NCBI RefSeq assembly: GCF_932294415.1
Contig: NC_065536.1
Location: 7,686,474 to 7,750,473 of the forward strand
DNA length: 64,000 bases
Direction: 5' to 3'
DNA from: Quercus robur
Lineage: Eukaryota > Streptophyta > Magnoliopsida > Fagales > Fagaceae
Shown: positions 22,810-34,672 of the stretch, piece by piece
How positions within the stretch are numbered: position 1 is the stretch's first letter
Layout of the letters: every line of letters starts with the position of its first letter
Made by a program: the position numbers and the translations under genes
The notes under the pieces: generated by a model
Told to the model about the DNA's origin: nothing
What the model saw: the letters and a program-made list of their open reading frames with translations, nothing else
Database searches by the model: none

Positions 22810-24561
22810 ATGGAGGAGGGGATAGATCAGAGGATTGTGACTGTCAATGGCATCAAAATGCACATAGCAGAAAAAGGACAAGGCCCGGTAGTACTATTCC
22901 TCCATGGCTTCCCTGAGCTTTGGTACTCCTGGCGCCAACAAATTCATGCTTTGAGCTCACTTGGATACCATGTTGTAGCACCAGATCTCCGGGCCTTCGG
23001 TGACACTGAAGCACCAACTTCCATCACGAGCTACACCTGCGATCACATTGTCAATGAGCTTGTTGCTCTCATAGACTCTCTGGATGTGGAGCAAGTGTTT
23101 CTTGTAGCACATGATTGGTGAGCCATCATGGGTTGGTACTTGTGCTTGTTTAAGCCTGAAAGAGTGAAGGCATTTGTGTGCCTTAGTGTTCCATTCACGC
23201 CAAGGAGTCCACAGACGAAGCCAATGGATAGAATGCGAGGTTTCTTTGGAGATTCCTACTATATATGCAGATTTCAGGTTTTTGTTTTGTTAACATAACC
23301 AGATTTGGTTCTTGTATGATTAAATAATCATGTTTTAGTGTTTACCAAAAAAAAAATGATCATGTTTTAGTATAAAATCTTATTTGTTTAATCCCATTTA
23401 CCTCTTTGGTACCTAGTTTCTATGAAATAGCTGAAATAGTTAGGTAAGCATGTTTGTTTGATTTGAGCAAAGGCTCTCTAAGTCACATTATTTGCTTTGC
23501 TATGATTCTTGCTCAAGATTTTTGGGCTTAGACTTTAGTACACGTCACATTCCAAGTTATAAGAGGCTAATCTTGGACTCTGAAAATTGAAAACCAAAAC
23601 TTGGTAACTAATATCTTATATCACCACCCAATTTTACTTTGATATTTCCATATGTGTTGCAGGCACCAGGAGCAATTGAATCTGAGATTGCCGAATTAGG
23701 TACAGCAAATGTACTAGAGTCAAGACCATTTTCTCAATTCGAAAACCAGGTCCATCCTGCTTCCCTAAAGGAAATGCATTTGGAATCCGTACCAATGCTT
23801 CAATTTCCTTGTCCTCTTGGCTTTCAGAAGATGAGCTTACTTATTATGTCACAAAATTTGACCTGAAAGGCTTCATTGGAGGATTGAACTACTACCGAGC
23901 AATTGACCAGTATGTTACAAACTTTATTGAAAATGTTTCCAAATCTAAATATCAGAACATTTCTTATGCTTAAGACTTGATATTTAACAAATTCTAGGTG
24001 CCCATTTCACGTTTAAGGTTTTAATTCTTAAATCCAACTATGTATAGAGAATCATGTTTTTTAAAATAACTCTATCTTAGATTTGTAATATTTAATATGA
24101 AACATGAGATTGATTCATTTCAAATGGAGTTGATCCTCTTCCAAGACGCTCACCTAGCTCGTTTTTAATCAACAAAAGAACCAAAATCTTGGGCTCACAT
24201 CAAATATAAGCATGAAAACTTAAATCTTGGCCTTCCTTAACATTAAATGTCCCAGTAATTTGATATTCATAAAACAAAAGTTTGATAATTGTTTCTGATT
24301 ATTGCAGAAACTGGGAGGCCGGTCACAGAAAAATGGACCGGAGTGCAAGTGAAGGTACCTGTGAAGTTCATAGTGGGGGATTTGGACATGGTGTACACCA
24401 CCCTGGGGACAAAGGAATACATACACAATGGTGGTTTCAAGAAAGATGTGCCGTTTTTGGAGGAAGTTGTTGTGATGGAAGGGGTGGGTCACTTCATCAA
24501 CCAAGAAAAAGCTGAGGAAATCTGCTCTCACATCTATGACTTCATTAAGAAGTTCAAATAA
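22810..24561 (+). pseudogene. Epoxide hydrolase, copy 4 (beta type), nonsense and frameshifts
   Basis: Exons are 22810-23277, 23663-23909 and 24308-24561. Exon 1 is open for 103 residues with HGFP and the nucleophile Asp102, then TGA at 23119-23121 replaces Gly104 directly after the nucleophile motif VAHDW. Exon 2 has four extra bases near 23713 and exon 3 four extra bases (GCCG) near 24318, both shared with copy 2, so the beta lineage was already disabled before it duplicated. Exon 3 keeps GDLD and GVGHF. Splice sites look intact. It has the shortest promoter region of the array, without the TIR insertion. Confidence 0.88.
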
Positions 24562-25094
24562 ATTCTGTTAGTAATTTGTGCACTGTTTCTATGGGTTCAT
24601 TAGGATTTCAAACTGTCATCTCTAGTGGCACTGAGCTTAGTAGTTGAATAGACCTTGTCATATGATCTACAAGACTGCTTTATGAAGTATGAATTTCGGC
24701 TTGAATATCTATTTCTTTACAGTTATTTCATTATGAATGAGAAGCACATATTGGTACATGGATTCCCCAAATCCCAGTTATTCATGGATGGTTAAAATTT
24801 AAATTTAAATTGTTGTTTTAAGACTCACTGAGTGTGTGTGTAAATTACTAGTGAAAAGAATTATATAGTTTTTTTTTGTAGAAGTGGAAGTTGAATGGAA
24901 GTAGATAGCAGCTTTTGAAAGAAGCCAAAAGACTTTCCTAAAATAAAAAAATAAAATAACATAACCAAAAGACTATGCAAGAATCAAAGAATGGCAAAAT
25001 AGAGATTTCTTGCTTGTCATGTCCCACTTATTGTTGGATTTAAGTGCAAAAGCCTAAGTAAATATGATGGATGTCTAAATGCATTAAACACCAA

Positions 25095-25525
25095 CTAGAC
25101 TCATCACACATGCGTGTAATGAGGCTTTTTATTTTTTTTTTGGTTATAATTTTTCTTTCATTTCAATTTGAGGTTTACACGTTTTCTCATTAATACTATG
25201 CATTTAGAACTACTAATACAACTAGAAATATCATGAATCTTAATGGTCCTATTTTGTAGCCAAAAAAAAAAAAAAACGTATTTTTATTTTTATATATATA
25301 ATTTTTATTTTGAAAATCAAATTTATAAGTACATAAGGCAATTTGAAAATCAACAGGAGAGTGACCCTATTTTTAAGCAATTTTTTAGTGAGAGTTAGAT
25401 TTGTGTTTTTTCTGAATTATTCTTTAATTTTGTCTCTACTTAAATATAGAGGTGTAGAGGCATTTTTAATTTAATTTTTTTTTTTTAAATCCAAATAGGG
25501 GAAGCCTCTTACATAGTAGTATAGA
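25095..25525 (-). mobile_element. Small non-autonomous Helitron (431 bp), beta copy 4
   Basis: Second copy of the element at 14990, with the same 5' TCTATACTACT end, 3' hairpin (CACGCATGTGTG here) and CTAG, inserted between A and T at the same place in the duplicated flank. It is inherited by duplication, not a new insertion. Confidence 0.85.
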
Positions 25526-25611
25526 TTAAGCCATATTAATTTTTTAGACTCTATGGAATGTGTTTGGCTTATCTCCAGTACTTTTTTAAAATGAATATCC
25601 TTTTATTTTAA

Positions 25612-27746
25612 CTAGTCACGGACCCTGCGCATTGCGCATGATAATATTTTTTGAGTGGTCTTATACATATATATAAATATATATATATATATATTTCAAT
25701 TTGAACTAATTTAATAAATAATAATGTAATTCACAATCATAATTTCATTTATTATAGTGACAATCACAAATGTAATATATATAATTTCTGTCGTACCAAA
25801 ATCAAAACAATACAATTTTTCTCAAGAATTCAAAAAGTAAGCTAGTGAATATATTAATTTTTTAATAAAATTTCTTTATATTATTTGTGTATCATCAAAA
25901 AGTATATAAAATTTGGAAATTATTATTTTAGTTTTAAATAAACTTTCTCAAACCCAATTTTTTCTACCATACAATCAAAAATGCGAAGAAATGTAACTAA
26001 AAAAAATAATAAAACTCATTAAAACTACAATTTAAAATAAAAAATAAAGGGAAAAATAAAATATTGTAACTATTTTTCCTTTAAAAAAAAAAAAAACAAA
26101 GAATACATTTCCAAAGGGGAAAAAAGTAGAGAAATTTTTTTGAAAAAAGAAGAAGTATTGTATTTGTAGGGGTGAAAGGCCCAGGAGTACGTATCTACGT
26201 ATGCATTGGGCTAGGGGCTAAATCTGAGGACATTAATTAGTCTAAGGACAAACAAGCACTATCATAAGGATCTGTGTTACTAGGTACAAGGATAAGGTCT
26301 AGTCATGATCGCCCAAGAAGTGGTCTGAGGAGGAATGTCACCTCGATTGAGCAAAGCCGAGGTCGAAAGATGTGGTCTACCATCAAGAGCAACATTCTAG
26401 ACCATTCCATGGATAAGGATAAGTATCAGGAAGGAACAGGACAGAAGAAAGCTATGAAATATCTAAGGAAAAGCTGCTACCACCGCATTGACTGATCTGC
26501 AGCTGTCTCTTTGGTTGCATTAATAAGGAAGTGATACACGAATAGTAGTTTTCAACCTTCCAGCTACTACCCAAAAACTTCAGGAAAGTGCTGATGGGAC
26601 AAGAACCAACACCAGCAATCTAATCTGCACATGGAGGGTAGAGATGGAAGGGGGAGATAGTATAAAATAGGAGAGATACCCTAAGAGAAAGGGATTGGAA
26701 AATTGAGAGAGAAATACTGTAGCAATCAAAACTATATTTGTAACCAATTTCAAGTAATATATACAAGAACTGATCTTCTCAGACTGTGCCAAGGACGAAT
26801 TTTTTTTAGATAAATCCAGTCTACTTTTACTTTGTTGTCTTCTAGATCCATTCTAACTGTTATACAACTCATTAAAATCTAGTTTTCCAACCAACTCTCT
26901 ACAAATTCATTGTATTGGGCTCTTTGAGCCTAACTTCTTTTATCATTTGGACTTGGGATCCAAAAAGCGTCCTTACAGTATTAATGTTGTCATAATCTAA
27001 TCTAACTTCTAATCCAATATGTGAAAAATAAATAGATAAATAAATAATTTTAAACATAAAATTGAATTTGTTTTCTTAAAAATCTCAAAGAATACACTAA
27101 TAAGATAGGGAAGATGAAGAATAACAAAAAATATTTGTAAACACTTAAAACAATTATCCAAGCATCTAAGAACATCATATAAAAATACATAACAATTTAC
27201 TAATAATTTGTTAAACAAAATATTTTTAAATAGTGAAAGGAAATTGCACAAAGACCATTGTCTTCAATTGAACTAACTGTTCCTCATCAGCTTGTTCAAA
27301 CTATCTTGTAGTTTTCCAAATAAGTTAAAACCTGACAACAACACAAAATATAATATATTATAATATGAATTTTTTTCCAAATTAGATCAACAACAAACAC
27401 CATTCATTAAAAGTATTTAGTGTTGTAAATAAAATGATAAAAAAATATTTGCATTAAGAAACACATATGAATTAGTCAAAACAGGACAATGAGGGTACAA
27501 ACCTCTAGTTGGAGATCCTCCTATGGGCAACTATCAAATTCTATCTTTTCTACCATCAATGATTAAGCAAGACCTGTGAATACATTTTTATAGACAATTT
27601 TTTAAAAATATTTTTTATTCTTCATTGATTTTATTTTTCAGTTATAAGCAATCAAAAGTAGAATTCTAAAAAACACAAACATTCATCAATCTAAGGTAGA
27701 AAGGCAAGAAAAATAATAATAATAATCCAACAAAAAATGAAAAAAA

Positions 27747-27785
<39 letters not shown>

Positions 27786-28190
27786 AAATTTATAATAAGA
27801 GATCAAGTGGCAAATTTATAATAAGATAATGAGAATAAGAAGAGCCAAAATAAAGAAGATAAAAGGGTAAAATAATATTTAATTTTAAAACCACCTAAGA
27901 GGAATATATGTAGATAACACTTTTGTTTTGATTTTCCATTAATTTATTATTTAGTTATAACATCAAAATTAAAGTAAATGAATATCTAAAGTTAAAACCA
28001 CCTAAATGAATTTGTAAAACTAAAACCGTCTAAAATGAATTTGTAAAGTCAATATATTTATATAGTTAATATTGTAAAAAAAATTAAATTTAAAAAATAA
28101 ATATAAAAAAGACTAATGATTTGGTGGATGAGGTGGCTCAACAGAATTATAGCAACAATAATTACTACGCTTCAGCTTTTAGATATATAT
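25612..28190 (-). mobile_element. Non-autonomous Helitron (second family) with nested solo LTR
   Basis: The 3' end on the minus strand is a GC-rich hairpin region (GCGCAATGCGCAGGG) then CTAG followed by T. The other end is near TCTAAAAGCTGAAGCG at about 28190, next to a TA microsatellite that blurs the exact base. Copies 1 and 3 of the flank read across the site without it. Without the nested solo LTR it is about 1.8 kb. No Rep/helicase is seen. It includes a GA microsatellite at 27753-27782 and AT-rich filler. Confidence 0.65.
26165..26977 (+). mobile_element. Solo LTR (813 bp) of an LTR retrotransposon
   Basis: Begins TGTAGGGG and ends CCTTACA, flanked on both sides by the 5-bp duplication GTATT (26160-26164 and 26978-26982). 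A TATA-like TATAAAATA lies at about 26660. There is no internal region, so the element was reduced to one LTR by recombination. It inserted into the Helitron after that element was in place; the beta copy 2 Helitron is truncated before this point, so relative age cannot be read from it. The family is not determined. Confidence 0.82.
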
Positions 28191-28330
28191 ATATATATAT
28201 ATAAATGAAAGACTGCCACATCACCCACTAATTAAATTAAAAATAGGGATTAAAACCCATTACCACTTGTTATTATATATTAAAAAAAAAAAAAGGACAT
28301 ATCCAGTTAAAATAATATTAGAAGTAAGCC

Positions 28331-28487
28331 GTGGGTTCCAGTTAACTCAACTGGTACAGTCTCTGATGGTTGTATAAGAGATCTGGGGTTCAATCCCCGC
28401 CTACACCAAAAACTGATTGGTGTCTTGGTCTGATAATAAAGAGCTATTATCAGGAGCGGACGCCATAGGTTAAAACTCTCTCAAAAA
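28331..28487 (+). mobile_element. tRNA-derived SINE with 16-bp target duplication
   Basis: The head has AACTCAACTGGT (A box) and GGGTTCAATCCCC (B box). The tail region contains CTGATTGGTGTCTTGGTCTG and ends CTCTCAAAAA. It is flanked by exact copies of ATATTAGAAGTAAGCC (28315-28330 and 28488-28503). It is clean and probably the youngest of its family here. Relatives lie at 28533 and 53491. Confidence 0.88.
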
Positions 28488-28532
28488 ATATTAGAAGTAA
28501 GCCATACCCCCATAAAATCAGAAATTTATGGA

Positions 28533-28690
28533 TTCCAGTTAACTCAATTGGTAAAATTTATGATGGTTGTATAAGAGATCTGAGATTCAATTCTCGCCTA
28601 CACTAAAAACTGATTGGTGTCTTAGTCTGATGATAAAGAGCTATCATCAGAAACGGACGCCATAAGTTAAAACTTTCTCAAAAAAAAAAA
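28533..28690 (+). mobile_element. tRNA-derived SINE, second copy of the same family
   Basis: Same family as 28331 but more diverged, with a B box reading GATTCAATTCTC. It sits in the hydrolase downstream flank; the empty site is seen in copy 1 at about 4735 (AAATTTGTGG). The flanks AAATTTATG and AAATTGTG are the probable target duplication. Confidence 0.82.
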
Positions 28691-29160
28691 AATTGTGAAA
28701 ATTCTACACTCACAAGATGCATTGCACTCATTTTGTATATGACACTTATTTAGGACAAGATTATATAACATAAATGAATTAGAATGCCATTAGCCTCATT
28801 AATCTTCTAAAATACTTCAAGTTCTTCATCTTATGCCACACTGCGCCGTTCTCACATTGCAATATTTCTTGGAACGAATTTAATAAGAGGCAAAAATGGA
28901 GAGAAAGATCAGTAGCTCAGGAAAGAGTTGTGTTTCAAGGATTTGAATCCGGTGCAATGGGATTCCACCAGGTGCAATACGAATACCACTAATTCCACCT
29001 AATCAAATGTCACTCCCAAGGCTGAAGTTGTCAACGCTGCAATGCTCAATAAAGATGATGTTATGGATGTGAAAGGAGTCATTTCTACTGGGAGTGTGTG
29101 CTAAAGTCTAACCTGTTGATGTCAATGTTGGATGTGATTCATTCAAGTATCATGGTATTT
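28691..29160. repeat. Last piece of the duplicated hydrolase flank
   Basis: Matches 4735-5340 with some internal loss, and ends near 29155 where the similarity to the array stops. It marks the right edge of the tandem region. No gene is seen. Confidence 0.7.
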
Positions 29161-29455
29161 TAAGGTTGTACTTGGGGTGCTTTAGGGTTTTTCACATTAT
29201 TGTTAATATTTATTATCATATTTACGTTTACTATTGTTATGTCTATTAAGTCATATCAGTATCAGTTCATTTTAATCTATTTTGAACCACTTTGGTCCAT
29301 TTGTCCTAATTTGGTCTATTTGATCCATTTTGACTATGGTTTTAATACCCCTTTCATGTAAAGTATAAAAAGTTATCAAAAATTTTAGTTACCTTTCTTT
29401 TTTTTATAAAAAAAGAAATTATAAAAATTTTATAAAAATATTTCTAAAAATTTGA

Positions 29456-29595
29456 GACTCGTTTGGTAGAATAGTTTGAGTAATGTTGTTTGTATTTTTT
29501 TAAAATACGTGTAGGTAAAAAAGTGTGTAAAAATACGTATAATATTGTTTAAAAACTGAAAACATATGTTTAAAATGCTCCACCAAATGGACTTT
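29456..29595. mobile_element. Short MITE-like sequence
   Basis: The left end GACTCGTTTGGTAGA and the reverse complement of the right end AAGTCCATTTGGTGGAG form weak inverted ends of the GTTTGG type seen in Tourist-like elements. No clear target duplication is visible. Confidence 0.45.
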
Positions 29596-29641
29596 TAGTT
29601 ATCCACTCGTTAACTTTTCTCATAATTTATTACCCACCATT

Positions 29642-29672
<31 letters not shown>

Positions 29673-29796
29673 TTAAATAATATTACCCATCATTATTGAG
29701 TGTTAGTATGTGAGTGTAATACTTAGCTGAGATGGAATATGAACTCACAATTATGTTATTTTTACCTTTAGCTACTTTCAACTATCTACCAACGTA

Positions 29797-30083
29797 AGAG
29801 CATTCACATTAATTTGCCTAAATTTTCTATCTATTTTAGCATAAGAACTTACTCTTTTTTTTTTTTTTTTTTTTTTTTTACACAACTACTTTAAAAAAAT
29901 ACTCACATCAGATTATCTATTATACATTCTATTTTCATAAAATACTTATATATATATATTTTTTAATTATATCTCCTAAGTCCTACCCTAATCAAAATAC
30001 TATCTCACAAACAAAAAGTGTATCCTCTCTTCGCTGCATCTTCTTCTCCTACCCTCATCAAAACTCTCTTCCTTCTCAAAGCT

Positions 30084-30117
<34 letters not shown>

Positions 30118-30546
30118 CTTGTAGTGCTGGATTATGGTGGTAGGTGTTTTTGATTTTGGATCTCCATTGTGTTTGATTTGGGTTCTTTGCCGCCGCTGCT
30201 GCTGCTGCTGCTTCATTTGTACTGTAATGGATTTTATTTTGGGTTTGGGTTAATGGGTTTAAGCCATTGGATTTGGTTTGGGATTCCAATTGGTGGGTCA
30301 ATCAGGTATGATAGAATGATCTAGTTTGTGACTTGTGGTGGTGGTGGTGGTGATGGCTGGGTTTATATGAGAGAGGGGGTGAAAAGAAGAACAGAGAAAG
30401 AGAGTTGAAATAATGATAAATTAAAAAAAAAAAAAAAATTATAATACAATGCTACACTAACCTTGCATATATAGTAGGGTGTTTTTGAAGAAAACTGTGT
30501 AAATTTGACAACTTTTTCTTATGTGAATGCTTGATATGAATGCTCT
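29797..30546. mobile_element. TIR element with AGAGCATTC ends (750 bp)
   Basis: Left AGAGCATTCACATTAATTTG and reverse-complemented right AGAGCATTCATATCAAGC resemble the ends of the element at 1154, so they probably belong to one superfamily. The interior carries CT and GCT microsatellites (30089-30115, 30192-30212). The long open frame on the minus strand over them is low-complexity and not credible as a gene. No target duplication was found. Confidence 0.6.
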
Positions 30547-31337
30547 ATGGGGCAACACAGGCAACAGGTCTAGTCGTTTAGCACACTTCACAAGCACAAG
30601 TTTAGTCGTTTAGCACACACTTCACAGACATCAGCTTGACACCTTCACCTAAACTGGCTACGTCCCACCATTTTTAAGATTTATCATTAATCCCTTCCCA
30701 TAAGAAGAAAAAATTAGTCAAGGTCAAACTCAAGCTACTCCACACTTCAATTAGGGTTCCTCTACCAAAAAATAGTTGATTTGTTTACGCCCCTTAGGGA
30801 TCAACAAGGAATGCATGCAACGGTTGTGAGAAGTGAGAACTAGAATGTAGGGGTAAGCCATTTACGGAGGCATTTGATTGTAAAGCTTCCTGATCATTCT
30901 ATCCTTTGGTAAACCTAGCAAGAAACATTAGCCAACATTTCAAAGCCATTTGATCCAACAAGTTTGTAAACCAAATTTGAGACCTGCTATTTACACCCAT
31001 ATATGCAGTGGGCATGATAAGCAGCATCTAGAATATCATCAGTGCACGAGTCTGAGACTTCTGCTCCTGAGGACTGGAGCTATAAACAATAATCATTCAC
31101 TAGATCCGTTTAACAAAACTTGAATATCATAGATGAACCCAGATACACTTTTAAACAAACCGGTTTGTAACAAAAGTAAAAACAAGTCTCTTAAGTAACA
31201 AACATTAAATGATCATTGCCCAGAGTGCATATCAAAATAAGAATGACAAATAACCTCAAGTACCTAATAGTCTAGCAAAACTTTGGATTGACAAAGTCAG
31301 AAATGACACTTCTTGCACAACAATTACTAAAATCAAC
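30547..31337. other. 3' flank of RPL18
   Basis: Non-coding. About 300 bases next to the RPL18 stop probably include its 3' UTR. Near 30572-30625 a motif AGTCGTTTAGCACAC occurs twice. Nothing else is recognised. Confidence 0.5.
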
Positions 31338-33374
31338 TTAAACTCTAAATCCCCTGCTGTTCCTCTTTCCTCTAGCCCTCTCAAACTTCCTTCCCTTTGC
31401 TCGCACATAGGGCTTGGTGTGGCTGTGTGGCACACCCGGAGCGGGACCAAAATGTTTCACTGCTTCACGACCCTTCTTTGGACCTCTAAGAAGAATCTGC
31501 ATCCAAGATAATGTTTACTAATTTAAATTTTGGACCTCTCAAGTGATTCAATAGTCAGCAATTACGACAATCACCACTATAGAACAATTACTAACAGAGA
31601 ACTATACAAAAACATGAAACATTCATAGTGGCATCAAAGTCAATACCGTGTTCTGTCCCAATGGAGCCCTTAGCGCCAGCTGATCAAACGTCAAGCACTC
31701 ACCGCCTGCCTTCTCAATCCTGGCCCTTGCAGTCTCAGTAAACCTAAGTGCTGTAACCTTCAAAGCAGGAACTTCATAAACCCGAATATCATCAGTCACA
31801 GTCCCCACAACCACAGCAATCTTACCATCCTACAAGGCCAACCACAAATGCAATAAGATTAAAAAGACCAATAAGATTTACAGCTTAGTTTCCAGGAATT
31901 AAGTAGACAAAGAAAAATACAAACCTTTCCTTCCATATATCGGATCAACTTAGACAATGAAAGTGGAGGCTTGTTTACTTTGCTCATGAACAAGCGCTTG
32001 AGAATCACCGCATTGAAATTGCTGCCAGTTCTCCGAACAAGGAACCGGTAAAGCTAATCAAGTAGCATCAAGTCAGGTTCGATACAATTGACAAACATAC
32101 ACATGTACACAAACATATGGAAACAAGAACCATTATCAATCCATTAACTACAAACATTATTTTTCGCTTTGAAGATAAAGAACACAATGAACATTATTGA
32201 AATACAACCAAACTTATAAATAACGATTTTAAGAAGAAAACATAATCACATAACAGAGTGCTTTTACCTCAAATTACTTGATATGAATGAAAAATCAAAC
32301 AGGGATAAGCTTTAGCATAGTACAAACTAAGGAAAAAAAAAATATACAGAGCAAGAGCAGAATAGCATTTTTTTTGAAAATGTGATGGGGCTTATAGGGT
32401 CAGCAGAGATCTATAAATTCACGACAACTGTGATAACTCACTTTATTTATTATGTAAGTTTATATAATATTTTTAAAATTACATTATAAGTAATATGTTA
32501 AGCAAAGAACACCCCCACACCGGTGGTGTGTGTCCTGGGCTCAAACTAGGATACACAAATCTTTTTTTTTTTGGTCTCTAATTTCACTTCTTACCTTTCA
32601 AGGACACTAAAAAAACCTTAGGTATTAAACTATGGTTGGGTTTTTATAGTAAACACAAAAACAATAGTGAGTCTCCAAGGTTTTCCTCAGAACGTAAGAC
32701 ACCAAAACCACATCTTGAACATCAGGCATATGTCAGAAACATTAAAAACACATAAACACTAAATTAACAACATTTCCTCAAATCAATATCTTTCACTCTT
32801 TTTATCATTTTTTTTTTAGAGTTCACAAACTTATAAAGTGGCTAGGTTTCAAAATTTTCTACGTCTAAATCCAAATCCTGCCCATAAACAAAAGTGGGTC
32901 ATCTTCAATATTTCCCCCCAAGACCCCAAAACCAAATCACAAACACATTACACAAGCACTCAAAATACAACATTTCCTCCAAATTTTTTACATTTCAACA
33001 ACAACCGAGAAAGATTGTCAAGTCCAAATCCTACCCACCAACAAAAGGAGAAGCTAAAAAATGGGTCTTTTCCAATGTTACCCAAAGATTAAAAACCAAA
33101 TCATAAATATAAAATCACACATACATAGATACAAACATGCGTAAATATACAAAAATAAAAAGTGGGTTTTTGGGGAGAAACCTTGACGAGTAGTTTAAGG
33201 TATATATCATTGGACTTTGGAGCCGTACGCTTGCTCTTCTTGACCTTGCCTCCTGCCACTAAATCAATCCCCTGATGAAACACACGAAACATTAACACTG
33301 ATTCAGATTTACAATCACAAACATAATAAACGGACATACAGACAAAGATAGAGAGAAAGAGAGAGAGATACCAT
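31338..33374 (-). CDS. RPL18: 60S ribosomal protein L18 (eL18)
   Basis: A component of the large cytosolic ribosomal subunit. Five exons on the minus strand: 33372-33374 (the ATG alone), 33182-33271, 31925-32053, 31647-31829 and 31338-31496, totalling 187 residues plus TAA, the usual length of plant eL18. All introns are GT-AG with phase 0. The protein starts [21 protein letters not shown], runs through [35 protein letters not shown] and [20 protein letters not shown], and ends in the basic tail [11 protein letters not shown]. An intron directly after the ATG is an unusual layout and keeps the leader apart from the coding body. There is no lesion. Upstream motifs fit a ribosomal protein promoter. 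Confidence 0.97.
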
Positions 33375-33454
33375 TGGAGCTAAAGGGTTTGCTAGAAGAG
33401 CTCTCTCTGCGTTGTTGAGGTGGATACGCCGACTGCTGTGAGGAACAAACTAGC

Positions 33455-33602
33455 TAGGGTTTTGCTTTTGTGAGAGTTTCAGCCTTTTTATGTGGCGTGG
33501 CATTAGGGTGTACTGGTTTTCTTGGGCTTCGTTTCTTGGGCTCTAGTTGTCTATGGGCTAAACTGAAAAAAAAAAAAGGCTGTTCATGTTGGTTGTTGGG
33601 CC
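33455..33602 (-). promoter_or_regulatory. RPL18 promoter: telo-box and site II motifs
   Basis: A telo-box AAACCCTA lies on the minus strand at 33455-33462, within about 90 bases of the ATG. Several TGGGCY-type site II motifs follow upstream, read on the plus strand as TGGGCT at about 33523, 33537 and 33554 and TGGGCC at 33597. The pairing of telo-box with site II is the known signature of plant ribosomal protein and growth-linked promoters. Confidence 0.7.
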
Positions 33603-34546
33603 ACTTCGCCCAATAATACTACATGGGAATGGGAATGTCTTAGTCACCTCAATAATAACTTTTTCTTTTTCTTTTTTTAATAATGTTTTGATAGGACTAC
33701 TTTGTAATATTAATTAATGGCTTTTTGTTGTTACTCAAAAAAAAAAAAAAAAAATTAATTAATTAGTGACTTTTGTTAATAGGTGTCCAAGTGCATTCAT
33801 TAAGGAGGCTTTTGAAACGACCTCATCTAAAGTTAATAAATAAATAAATAAATATATGGATTTTAGGCTAAAAGTAACTCAATTCCTTTTATAAAGTGGC
33901 TCGACTGCATTGTTATTTCACTTTTATGGGTGCACTTCAATAGTTGTCAACTAGAACCTCACTTAACTAAGAATTTTATTAGTTTTAAATCAACTATTTC
34001 TTTAACGGGTATGAAAATATTCATTATAATTAAAATATATTTGTTAAGAGTAATTTAGATATGAATGTAGTACATGACACCATTCATTGATATGTTCAAT
34101 TATTTATTTTGTTTCTACTTAGCATTGTTTTCTCAATTTTGTGTGGTTTAGCTTGTGTTCATTGTCTACATGACTTAGAGAGAATCATTTGTCTCTAAAA
34201 GATGACATGATGTACAAAAGAAACATGACATTAGGATTGGGTTAGGTTGGTTAAATTTCAACTCATGTAACCCAATACTCATGACATTAGGTTGGGTTAA
34301 TTTGATTTATTTTGATATTTTTAAGACAATACACATGTCCTTAAAAGATGACATGGTACACAAAATACATGTAACACAATTGCTAATGAGATGACACGGT
34401 TCACAAAATACATGTAACACAATTGCTAATGGTGTTGTAGCTTGACGATATTGTTTGATACCTTGAACTCTTCCACAAGAAAAACCTAAACTTGAGTTCA
34501 TATACCCTTCACAATTTTGTAAGGGAAAAAAAATACATGACACAAT

Positions 34547-34578
<32 letters not shown>

Positions 34579-34672
34579 ATTACATGAGTGTGGACACATA
34601 CAAAAGAATCAAATGTTTTAACGTCCCATATACTAAAGAATCCAATTCATGACTTTTGTTGTCTTGTTTAGG
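33603..34672. other. Intergenic, no gene seen
   Basis: AT-rich spacer. From about 34350 to 34431 a block containing CACAAAATACATGTAACACA is repeated twice with a period near 47 bases. A CT microsatellite occupies 34545-34572. Confidence 0.5.

Noticed and set aside
28331-28400. Possible tRNA gene
   Set aside because: A- and B-box motifs are present, but the sequence does not fold as a full cloverleaf with a matching acceptor stem; tail and target duplication identify a SINE.
30005-30301. 98-residue minus-strand frame with poly-Ala and Arg-Glu repeats
   Set aside because: It is the translation of GCT and CT microsatellites within a TIR element.
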